Positions 1-7,000 of a DNA stretch of 7,608 bases are shown in pieces (the first letter of the stretch is position 1; the number at the start of each line of letters is the position of its first letter). The position numbers and the translations under genes were made by a program. Source of the stretch: Candidatus Harrisonbacteria bacterium RIFOXYD1_FULL_40_9. Lineage in GTDB: Bacteria; Patescibacteriota; Minisyncoccia; UBA6257; XYD1-FULL-40-9. The DNA lies in the NCBI GenBank assembly GCA_001818015.1, contig MHJO01000007.1:24481-32088 (forward strand), written 5' to 3'. The notes beneath the pieces are model-generated. The model saw only the letters and a program-made list of their open reading frames with translations. It made no database searches and had not been told where the DNA came from.

Positions 1-312
1 GTATGCGAAAAAGGGAAATGCAAAGAAAGAGAGGGAAGAGGAGATTCCTGTAATTGCAAAGAATGACCAGAATATCTTAAAAAAAGTTAAAGCTTTGTAC
101 GTTTCGTGCGATTCCTTTATTGATAAAGAGACGACTCCAATTGATAAAAGCGCTGCGGCAACAAGTCGTGATGCAAAAGGATCAATAACAGGCCAACGAA
201 GAAACGTGAGGAATGAGTGGGGATCAAAGAATAAAGGAATTCCAATAAGAAGATCAATAATTCCATGAAACTTAAACCACAACACAAGTGATCGAGGCGT
301 AATTGTGTCCAT
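1..312 (-). CDS. N-terminal part of an uncharacterised multi-pass membrane protein (cut by window edge)
   Basis: An open frame of 104 codons runs from an ATG at 312 to the window edge without a stop, so the C-terminus lies outside. The product is strongly hydrophobic. Likely membrane segments are residues 8-29, 46-65 and 75-102, separated by short loops with few charges, so this is very probably an inner-membrane protein. There is no convincing signal peptidase site and no catalytic motif in the visible part. I do not recognise a named family and propose no function. The start is favoured because a TATACT box ends six bases upstream and a terminator for the previous gene lies just before that. 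No Shine-Dalgarno sequence is visible, so the mRNA may be leaderless. It lies in the same direction as the dehydrogenase-like gene upstream but is separated from it by a strong hairpin, so it probably has its own promoter. Confidence 0.75.
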   Translation of the reverse strand, partial: MDTITPRSLVLWFKFHGIIDLLIGIPLFFDPHSFLTFLRWPVIDPFASRLVAAALLSIGVVSLSIKESHETYKALTFFKIFWSFFAITGISSSLSFFAFPFFAY

Positions 313-318
313 TCTTAA

Positions 319-324
319 AGTATA
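319..324 (-). promoter_or_regulatory. -10 box (TATACT) of the membrane-protein gene
   Basis: On the minus strand TATACT lies six bases upstream of the ATG at 312. Transcription would then start at or next to the start codon. No good -35 hexamer is seen at the usual spacing, where the sequence is the preceding terminator stem. Assignment is by motif and position only. Confidence 0.4.
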
Positions 325-326
325 TC

Positions 327-353
327 AAAAAATCCGGGAACTCCCGGATTTTT
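327..353 (-). terminator. Intrinsic terminator after the saccharopine-dehydrogenase-like gene
   Basis: A perfect inverted repeat (AATCCGGG pairing with CCCGGATT) has a short loop around 339-342 and is flanked by A and T runs. Read on the minus strand it is a GC-rich hairpin followed by six T, starting about a dozen bases after the TAA at 365-367. The flanking runs are nearly symmetrical, so it could also work on the plus strand, but no plus-strand gene ends here. Confidence 0.85.
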
Positions 354-364
354 GCGTTATAAAC

Positions 365-1528
365 TTAGTTGATAATAATGCCGTCTTTGTGGACAATCAT
401 CTCCCGAGTTCGTAATTCTTTAAAGAATTCTTCTTCGGGAATTACCATTGCGGGTGTATAGCTTCCTCTTGTATTGATGCGCCCATCTTTTATCATTTGA
501 GCGATAATTGACGCAGTCATTCCTGTATCAATATTGCATCCCGCATCCTCCCAGCCGGTGAGTGTAGGGACAATGCATTCCATAAGTATTGCTTTAGGCT
601 TTGAATCTTTTTCGCCTCGCACCTCAACCCAAAGATTCTCGTACTCTTTGTAGTCTTCTGGTGTTTTTAATCTTCGGAGACTTTGCGTAAGCGCATCGAT
701 GGGTCTAATTTCTTTGCCGTCTACAATCACTGTCTCTTTGTCTCCAATTCCAAGTTCGATAAATGACATGAGCTTATCAAGGGAATGATCAGGAAAGCCA
801 GCATAAAAGGTCATGTTTTTCAACCCTTCTTTTTCGTAGTTTATATAAAACGTGAATGTCTCGGGGTGTTCAACGGGGAAATATTTTTGTTTACCTATTC
901 CTCTGAAGTCGCGAACTTTTACATTCTTTAAGGGCTCCTTTGTAACCCATTCTCCATTTTCAAGTGCGGGGGCGGGGTGGGTAAGTTCATCAAGAATGCT
1001 CTCGATGGAAAAAGGCACAACGAATTTTTTTATATTCGAATCCCACACAAATCCTGCTTCAATATCGTGGATGGTATCAAGTTCTTTAATGGCATAATTC
1101 AACATAATATTATTTACTCCCGGAGTAGAGCCGCATCCAGTAATGCCGATCAAATCATCTTCTTTAAAAAATGGACCAAGTGCCATTTGCTCTTTGGTCA
1201 TTGGGATGTCAGATCCGAGGTCAAGTACGTGCTTTTTTGTTGCAAGGCATGCTTTGTATACGTTTAAATTCCAATCTCCTTCAGCACAATTAATGACGAT
1301 AGGAGCACCTGCTTTTTTGATAACTTCAATAATGTTTTCGATAGTGCGTAGATCTACGGTGGCGAATGCAGTCTTTGGAAAACGCGTGAGATTTCCTTCG
1401 GACCCTCCTTTTTGAATATCAGCTAAAAAAGTCGAAAAACCATTCTCGAGCAAATCTCGTGCCACAATGCGACCTTGCATTCCACTTGCTCCTAAAATGA
1501 GAAAATCATACTGTAGTGTGTTTTTCAT
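365..1528 (-). CDS. Saccharopine-dehydrogenase-like NAD(P)-dependent oxidoreductase
   Basis: The 387-residue product has the two-part layout of the saccharopine dehydrogenase (LYS9-like) family. An N-terminal Rossmann fold carries the dinucleotide motif GASGMQG at residues 13-19. The second beta strand ends in an aspartate (D37), which usually favours NAD over NADP (inference). A conserved glycine-rich stretch, GCGSTPGVNN at 131-140, is typical of the family at the start of the substrate-binding domain. The C-terminus has the familiar pattern around TGMTASIIAQMIKDG (345-359), followed by a PEEEFF segment. Length is normal for the family. Members act on saccharopine, carboxynorspermidine or unknown amino-acid adducts, and the substrate cannot be read from the sequence. 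No lysine or polyamine genes are nearby. The ATG at 1528 is supported by alignment of the Rossmann motif near residue 13 and by a TATAAT box nine bases upstream. It is a cytosolic, single-gene unit between two terminators. Confidence 0.85.
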   Translation of the reverse strand: MKNTLQYDFLILGASGMQGRIVARDLLENGFSTFLADIQKGGSEGNLTRFPKTAFATVDLRTIENIIEVIKKAGAPIVINCAEGDWNLNVYKACLATKKHVLDLGSDIPMTKEQMALGPFFKEDDLIGITGCGSTPGVNNIMLNYAIKELDTIHDIEAGFVWDSNIKKFVVPFSIESILDELTHPAPALENGEWVTKEPLKNVKVRDFRGIGKQKYFPVEHPETFTFYINYEKEGLKNMTFYAGFPDHSLDKLMSFIELGIGDKETVIVDGKEIRPIDALTQSLRRLKTPEDYKEYENLWVEVRGEKDSKPKAILMECIVPTLTGWEDAGCNIDTGMTASIIAQMIKDGRINTRGSYTPAMVIPEEEFFKELRTREMIVHKDGIIIN

Positions 1529-1537
1529 AATACATGC

Positions 1538-1543
1538 ATTATA
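1538..1543 (-). promoter_or_regulatory. -10 box (TATAAT) of the saccharopine-dehydrogenase-like gene
   Basis: A perfect TATAAT on the minus strand lies nine bases before the ATG and just downstream of the tmRNA terminator. This predicts a 5' leader of only about 0-3 bases. No clear -35 element is visible. Confidence 0.5.
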
Positions 1544-1555
1544 TCATGGATGAGT

Positions 1556-1586
1556 AAAAATAAACCACTTATGGTGGTTTATTTTT
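1556..1586 (-). terminator. Intrinsic terminator of ssrA
   Basis: A 13-bp perfect stem (1556-1568 with 1574-1586) has a five-base loop. Its core is AAACCAC/GTGGTTT, flanked by A and T runs. On the minus strand it begins six bases after the tmRNA 3' end and finishes in a run of five T, as expected for termination of ssrA transcription. Confidence 0.85.
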
Positions 1587-1591
1587 ATTAG

Positions 1592-1913
1592 TGGAGATGT
1601 AGGGAGTTGAACCCTAGTCCGGAATGAGCAGAAGATGACCTCTACGCGTGTAGTTTCGATAATCGAAACGAATTACTCTTTAAGGTTTAATGCGTAAGCA
1701 TAAGAGTGCCACTTACGTACGAGCTTCATGTGTAACACCGGTTAATGCCTATGAAACCTCAGCATGCCGATGAGTCCTAGGCCGCTGCGAATGCAGGAAT
1801 CCTTGGACTAAACGCTAATGTTTGTTTAGCAGTTATTTGAGTTGATTTTTACGAGTGAATCATCTCGACGCGCAATCATCATGTGCTTTATTCCGTCGAA
1901 GCCCATCATCCCC
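1592..1913 (-). ncRNA. ssrA: Transfer-messenger RNA (tmRNA, one-piece)
   Basis: This 322-nt RNA rescues stalled ribosomes together with SmpB, acting first as a tRNA-Ala mimic and then as a short mRNA. The 5' GGGGATG pairs with the 3' CATCTCC as a seven-base acceptor stem containing the G3:U70 wobble that alanyl-tRNA synthetase recognises. The T arm is TAGGG-TTCAACT-CCCTA, with discriminator A at 1592. The CCA end is not encoded (the next bases are CTA). Numbering from the 5' end, helix 2 forms from 20-24/289-293, 27-30/284-287 and 34-38/276-280. PK1 is an H-type pseudoknot of CGAG 47-50/CTCG 59-62 with TGATT 52-56/AATCA 67-71. A second pseudoknot pairs CGTAAG 197-202 with CTTACG 216-221 and ACTCTT 207-212 with AAGAGT 234-239. 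Helix 5 is CCTA 133-136/TAGG 163-166 plus CTCA/TGAG. It directly follows smpB and ends at its own terminator. Confidence 0.96.
1777..1830 (-). other. tmRNA tag-peptide reading frame (AKQTLAFSPRIPAFAAA, stop TAG)
   Basis: The resume codon is taken as GCT (Ala) at tmRNA position 84. It lies 12 nt after PK1, close to the E. coli arrangement, and is preceded by TAACT in the place of E. coli TAGTC. The frame runs 17 codons to a TAG in the 5' strand of helix 5, where tag stops usually sit. The tag ends in AFAAA, matching the small hydrophobic C-termini that ClpXP-type proteases recognise. The other two frames close after a few codons without such an ending. The exact resume codon is inferred, not proven. 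Confidence 0.8.
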
Positions 1914-1914
1914 A

Positions 1915-2364
1915 TTATATATTTTTTGCGAGGGCGCGTTTCATGACCCGATCAACCTCACGCTTCTTAATTGTTTCACGCTTATCGTAGCTTTTTTTAC
2001 CACGACCCAAGCCTAATTCAAGCTTTACTCGCCCATGTTTATTATACAACTTTGTAGGCACTATTGTCAATTTCTCGGTGTCGAGTTTATTTACTAGATA
2101 CTGAATTTCTTTTGTGGTAAGGAGAAGCTTGCGTGTGCGTGCAGGATCGTATTCTTTCGGAGTATTATTTGCTTGATAAGGAGGAATAGTTGCTCCAATA
2201 AGCCATAATTCACCGCCTTTTACTACTGCATAGGAACCAATAATAGAAGCGCGCTTCGTTTTTATGGATTTCACTTCATAGCCAAAAAGCTCGATACCCG
2301 CTTCAAAAGTTTCGAGAATTTCATAGTCAAAATATGCCTTTTTGTTCTCTGAAATTGTCTGCAT
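1915..2364 (-). CDS. smpB: SsrA-binding protein SmpB
   Basis: The 149-residue product is a standard-length SmpB, the small beta-barrel protein that binds the tRNA-like part of tmRNA and brings it to stalled ribosomes. Family hallmarks are NKKAYFDYEI near the N-terminus (7-16), GIELFGYEVKSIK around residues 23-35, the DPARTRKLLL stretch in the middle, and GRGKKSYDKRE towards the end. The C-terminal tail, rich in lysine and arginine, is the part that becomes helical in the empty mRNA channel. The ATG at 2364 gives the usual N-terminal length and follows a TATACT box by nine bases, with no Shine-Dalgarno sequence. The TAA stop (1915-1917) is one base from the mature 5' end of ssrA, so the protein and its RNA partner are almost certainly co-transcribed and the RNA is cut out by RNase P. 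The gene is divergent from argS. Confidence 0.97.
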   Translation of the reverse strand: MQTISENKKAYFDYEILETFEAGIELFGYEVKSIKTKRASIIGSYAVVKGGELWLIGATIPPYQANNTPKEYDPARTRKLLLTTKEIQYLVNKLDTEKLTIVPTKLYNKHGRVKLELGLGRGKKSYDKRETIKKREVDRVMKRALAKNI

Positions 2365-2373
2365 GGTAATTAT

Positions 2374-2379
2374 AGTATA
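2374..2379 (-). promoter_or_regulatory. -10 box (TATACT) of smpB-ssrA
   Basis: TATACT on the minus strand sits nine bases before the smpB ATG within the 35-bp smpB/argS gap. A start site about seven bases downstream leaves almost no leader. No recognisable -35 hexamer is present. It lies only five bases from the oppositely directed argS box. Confidence 0.45.
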
Positions 2380-2384
2380 CCTTA

Positions 2385-2390
2385 TATAAT
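2385..2390 (+). promoter_or_regulatory. -10 box (TATAAT) of argS-ileS
   Basis: A perfect TATAAT on the plus strand lies nine bases before the argS ATG, predicting a leaderless or nearly leaderless transcript. The expected -35 position falls on the smpB start codon and has no good match to TTGACA. Confidence 0.5.
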
Positions 2391-2399
2391 ATAATTCCC

Positions 2400-3998
2400 A
2401 TGATTCAAATAATTAAGGAATGCATTAAAAAAAGCGGAGGAGAAGAGGGGGGGTGGAGCGTGCTTCCTTCGGAGGCGCGTCAGTTTGGTGACTACAGTAC
2501 AAATATTGCTATGGTGATGGCTAAAAAAATGAGAAAATCTCCAGTAGAGCTTGCGGAATATTACGCAGAAAAAATTAAGTCTCAGGGTGCGGGTTTTTTT
2601 GAAAAAGTGGAAGTAAGAAATCCTGGATTTATTAATATGTGGCTTTCGAGAGCAGTTCTTGAAGGAGAACTGAAAAGGATATTTACGGACAATGCTAAAT
2701 ATGGAAAGCAAAAAACTCCGTATCCTCAAAAAATAAATATCGAATTTATTTCCGCAAACCCCACAAGCGAGCTTACGCTCGGGAATGCTCGAGGGGCATT
2801 TTTGGGTGACGTGCTTGCGGAGGTACTTTTATGGAGCGGACATGCGGTCACTCGCGAATATTACATCAACAACGCGAGTTCAAGTAATCAGATACGCGAA
2901 CTCGGGAAAACTGCACTTCAGGAAGGAATAACATATAAAAATGAGTATCTCGATTCAATTTTAAAAAAAGAAGCGGAGAAAATTGAAAAGATTAAAAAGA
3001 ATCATGAAGGTGATTCGAAAGAGACTTTGTATGGGGAAGTAGGAGCATATATTGCTCGTAAGATACAAAAAGATAATGCGGATTTCATAGAAAAGGGTCT
3101 CGGCATTCATATGGATATGTGGTTTTCTGAGGAATCTTTGTATGGGGAGGATGGGATTCAAAAATTATTGAGCTACATTAAAGATCGCGAACTTACGTAT
3201 GAGAAAGATGGCGCGTTGTGGTTTAAGACAAAAGAATACGGAGATACAGAAGACCGTGTGCTTGTTCGCCAAAATGGTGAGCCGACCTACTTCGTCTCTG
3301 ATATTGCATATCACTTAAATAAGCTCAAAGATCGTGGATTTGATACTGTAATTGATATATTAGGCACTGATCATCATGGATATGCTCCGCGTATTAAGGC
3401 ATCTTTGAAAGCGCTTGACATAGATCCAGCTCGAGTTCATTTTATTATCAATCAACTTGTGCGATTAAAAGAAGGGGATAAGGAAGTAAGAATGTCGAAA
3501 AGAAGGGGTGTGTTTATAACGCTTCGTGAGCTTGTAGAAGACGTGGGAGTAAATCAGGCGCGATTTTTTTTCCTTATGAGATCCCCTAACACTCATCTCG
3601 ATTTTGATATGGCGCTTGCAAAGGAACAGTCATCAAATAATCCAGTGTTTTACGTATTCTATGCTTATGTGAGAATGGGTGCGATTCTTGAAAAAGCTTC
3701 CGAGGATATAAGTAGGGGTTCGTATGTGCTTCACGATGACAATGAACGAGATCTTGTTCGTGTGATGATTAAATTTCCAGATGTCATTTTAGAGACTGCG
3801 AATGATTATGAAGTGAGTCGTTTAACTCTCTACGCCCATGAGCTTGCGACGGCGTTTCATAAATTTTATGAGCGAGAGCGGGTCATTAGCGAAGATAAAG
3901 AAAAAACGGCGCATCGGCTTACTCTTATTACATGTACCCGCATTGTATTAAATAATCTTTTTGCTGTGATGGGGCTTCATGCTCCCGAAAAACTATAA
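2400..3998 (+). CDS. argS: Arginyl-tRNA synthetase (arginine--tRNA ligase), class I
   Basis: The 532-residue product charges tRNA-Arg in the cytosol using ATP. Domains in order: the N-terminal ArgRS tRNA-binding domain (about 1-85, with FGDYSTNIAM at 29-38 and NPGFIN at 74-79), the Rossmann catalytic core (about 110-400), and the alpha-helical DALR anticodon domain (about 410-532). Typical core blocks are SANPT at 118-122, TYFVSDIAYH at 296-305, GTDHHGY at 322-328, a RMSKR version of KMSKS at 364-368, and the block from FLMRSP (391-396) through DFDMALAKEQ (401-410). The odd point is the HIGH motif. Where bacterial ArgRS has L-H-V-G-H, this protein reads L-T-L-G-N (126-129), so both histidines are missing although everything around them is intact. 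The ATG at 2400 matches the family N-terminus and follows TATAAT by nine bases. ileS begins 8 nt after the stop, suggesting an argS-ileS transcript. Confidence 0.96.
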   Translation: MIQIIKECIKKSGGEEGGWSVLPSEARQFGDYSTNIAMVMAKKMRKSPVELAEYYAEKIKSQGAGFFEKVEVRNPGFINMWLSRAVLEGELKRIFTDNAKYGKQKTPYPQKINIEFISANPTSELTLGNARGAFLGDVLAEVLLWSGHAVTREYYINNASSSNQIRELGKTALQEGITYKNEYLDSILKKEAEKIEKIKKNHEGDSKETLYGEVGAYIARKIQKDNADFIEKGLGIHMDMWFSEESLYGEDGIQKLLSYIKDRELTYEKDGALWFKTKEYGDTEDRVLVRQNGEPTYFVSDIAYHLNKLKDRGFDTVIDILGTDHHGYAPRIKASLKALDIDPARVHFIINQLVRLKEGDKEVRMSKRRGVFITLRELVEDVGVNQARFFFLMRSPNTHLDFDMALAKEQSSNNPVFYVFYAYVRMGAILEKASEDISRGSYVLHDDNERDLVRVMIKFPDVILETANDYEVSRLTLYAHELATAFHKFYERERVISEDKEKTAHRLTLITCTRIVLNNLFAVMGLHAPEKL

Positions 3999-4006
3999 CT
4001 ATAACT

Positions 4007-7000
4007 ATGTTTGATTTTGAAAAAAAATTTAATCCAAAAGAGCTTGAGGAAAAAGTTCTTGAATATTGGAAAGTGAATCAGATATTCGAGAAATCTCTTA
4101 GTAAAAAAGCAAAGCCATTTCGTTTTTTTGAAGGGCCGCCTTACGCGAATGGAAAGCCGGGGATTCACCACATACTCGTACGAGTTTTTAAGGATATCAT
4201 CCTGCGCTATAAAACGATGCAAGGATATTATGTGGCGCGTCGCGCGGGGTGGGATACCCATGGTCTTCCTATTGAGCTTGAAGCAGAAAAGATGCTCGGA
4301 ATTAAATCGAAAAAAGAAATCGAGCAGTTTGGTATTGCGGCATTTAATCAAAAGGCAAAAGAATCAGTGTGGCGTTACAAGGAAGAGTGGGAGAAGCTTA
4401 CCGATCGCATCGGTTATTGGCTCGATTTAAAGAATGCCTACATTACCTACGAAAATTCATTTATAGAGAGTGAGTGGTGGATATTTAAAGAGATTGAAAA
4501 ACGTGGATATCTTAAGCGTTATTATAAAGTGGTGCCATATTGCACGCGATGCGAAACTCCTCTTGCAAGTCATGAGTTAGCACAGCCGGGAGTATACAAA
4601 AAAACAAAAGACCCAAGTCTTTATGTAAAATTTGCACTAAAGGACGAAAAGAATACATCTGTTCTTGTTTGGACCACCACTCCATGGACGCTTCCTGCAA
4701 ATATTGCAGTTGCAGTGAATTCTGAGCTCACCTATACGAAATACAAAGTAGGGAATGAGTATATGTGGTCATACAAAAAGCCTCCAGAGAAAGAAGGCGT
4801 GATTATAGAAGAAGTAGAAAAGGCAAAAGGAAAAACTTTTTTAGAAAAAGAATACGTTCCTCTTTATAACACATGGAAGACATATTCAAAGAAAGCATTT
4901 CGTATACTTCCCGCAGATTTTATTGAAACCGAAGAAGGTACGGGGTTCGTGCATATCGCTCCTTCATTTGGAGAAGAAGACTTCATGCTTATAGAAAAAG
5001 AAGACAGAAATCTCATTTCAGATATTCCAAGAACTATAAATGATCAAGGAATTATGGAAGGTGATATGCCCGGCAAAGGGAAGTTTGTAAAAGAAGCTGA
5101 TAAGGAAATAATTGCAGATTTAAAAGAAAGAAACACTCTCTATAAAGAGGAAATTATTGAACACGAATATCCATTCTGTTGGCGTTGCTCAACACCACTC
5201 ATCTATTTCGCGCGATTTTCATGGTTTTTTGAGGTGAGTCGGCTTCGAAAAAGATTGCTTGAGCTTAATAAAGAAATTAATTGGGTTCCTTCGTATCTTA
5301 AAGAAGGAAGGTTTGGGGAGTGGCTTAAAGACGCAAAAGATTGGGCAATTTCACGAGAGAGGTACTGGGGAACTCCTTTGCCTTTATGGGAGTGTAAGGA
5401 GTGCAAGAAAGAATTGGTAGTGGGAAGCTTGAAAGATCTCGATATTCATGCATACCACAAAAAAACTTTTATTGCAGTGCGTCATACCGAAGCTGATCAT
5501 AATATTGAAGGATGGCTTGCAACGGGGTCTGAGACAAAAAACCGAATCTCAAACCTTACCGAAAAAGGATTAAAAGATGCGGAGCGCATTGCAAGAGGAT
5601 TTGATAAAAAGAAAGTAGATGTTATTTATACATCGCCTTTTGCTCGCGCAAAAACACTTGCGGACTTGATTGCAAAAGAGACGGGAGCAAAAGTTCATGT
5701 AGATGAACGACTTACGGAAATCGATTGCGGCGTATTTAATGGAAAAACAATAGAAGAATTTCGTGCATATTTTAGCGCTCCGAAAGAGCGATGGACTAAG
5801 GCACCCGAAAAAGGAGAAACGCTTCTTGATGTAAAAAAGAGAATGATGAGTTTTATCTCTGAGGTGAATGTAAAATACAGCGAAGAAGCCGTGGTCGTAG
5901 TAAGTCACGGAGATCCTTTGTGGATGCTTGAAGTGGGACTTCATGGAATTTCTGAAGAACATGAGGAGGTGGAGGGATTTGAGGGATCATTATATATGAA
6001 AAATGGAGAGGTAAGGATCCTTGAAGTGCATAATTATCCCTATAATGGCGATGGCAATATAGATATGCATCGTCCGTATGTGGATTCAATCTATCTTAAG
6101 TGCGAAGAGTGCAAAGGGAAGATGACGCGTATCTCAGGAGTGGCTGATGTGTGGTTTGATTCGGGTTCAATGCCATTTGCGAGTGTTCATTACCCATTCG
6201 AAAACAAAGACGCAATTGATAAGGAAGTCATGTATCCTGCTGACTACATCTCGGAAGGACTCGACCAAACTCGTGGATGGTTTTATACCCTTCTCGCAGT
6301 CGCGGCGCTTATAGATAAAGAAGTGCCTTATAAGAACGTGGTTACGCTTGGCCTAGTGCTCGACAAATATGGACAGAAAATGTCTAAATCGAAAGGCAAT
6401 GTAATTGATCCGTGGAAGATGATCGATGCCTACGGCGCAGATGCAATTAGGTGGTATTTCTATACCGTAAATCCACCCGCAGAACCGAAGCGATTTGACG
6501 AAGTTGATCTTCAAAAATCATCGAGAAAGTTTTTAAGCACCCTCTATAACTCATTTGTGTTTCTTTATACTTATGGAAATAAATCTAATACAGAAGAAGA
6601 TATCTCAACCCCGTCATTACATGTTCTTGATCGATGGATATTAAGCAGACTTGAGTCGGTTATAGATCGCGTCACGCATCATCTTGAGGCATATGAAATA
6701 GGGGAAGCAGCTCGGGTAATTGAGTTTTTGGTTGATGACTTATCACGGTGGTATATTCGTCGTTCTCGAAGGAGATTGCAACGTACGACAGACAAAAAAG
6801 ATTTCGAAAATGCCTCAAAAGTACTTTCGTATGTGCTTATGTCGGTGAGTAAACTCATGGCTCCTTTCACTCCATTTTTTGCTGATGCGCTTTTCTTATC
6901 ACTCACAAGAAGTAAGGAAGGCGGAATCTCTGTGCATAACACAGAGTGGCCAAAGCGTAATGCTTCCTGTGCGAATCCTACACTTGAAAAATCAATGGAG

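Noticed and set aside
52..55. IleRS residues 52-55 (DNA 4160-4171): GIHH instead of HIGH, considered as a defect
   Set aside because: GIHH/GTHH in a PANGxPGxHH context is, as I recall, the normal form in one clade of IleRS, and the following GWDTHGLP block is intact, so it is not evidence of inactivation. The coordinates given here are protein residues.
852..1415. Plus-strand open frames opposite the dehydrogenase-like gene
   Set aside because: They overlap each other and a well-supported minus-strand gene, and they encode no recognisable motifs. They are antisense shadows.
1640..1720. Small inverted repeats such as GTTTCGAT/ATCGAAAC as a separate regulatory element or transposon end
   Set aside because: They fall inside the tmRNA and are explained by its 3' pseudoknot and hairpin structure.
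1914..1919. TATAAT directly before the tmRNA as its promoter
   Set aside because: It abuts the mature 5' end, so transcription would start inside the tmRNA. It is better explained as the last codons and stop of smpB.
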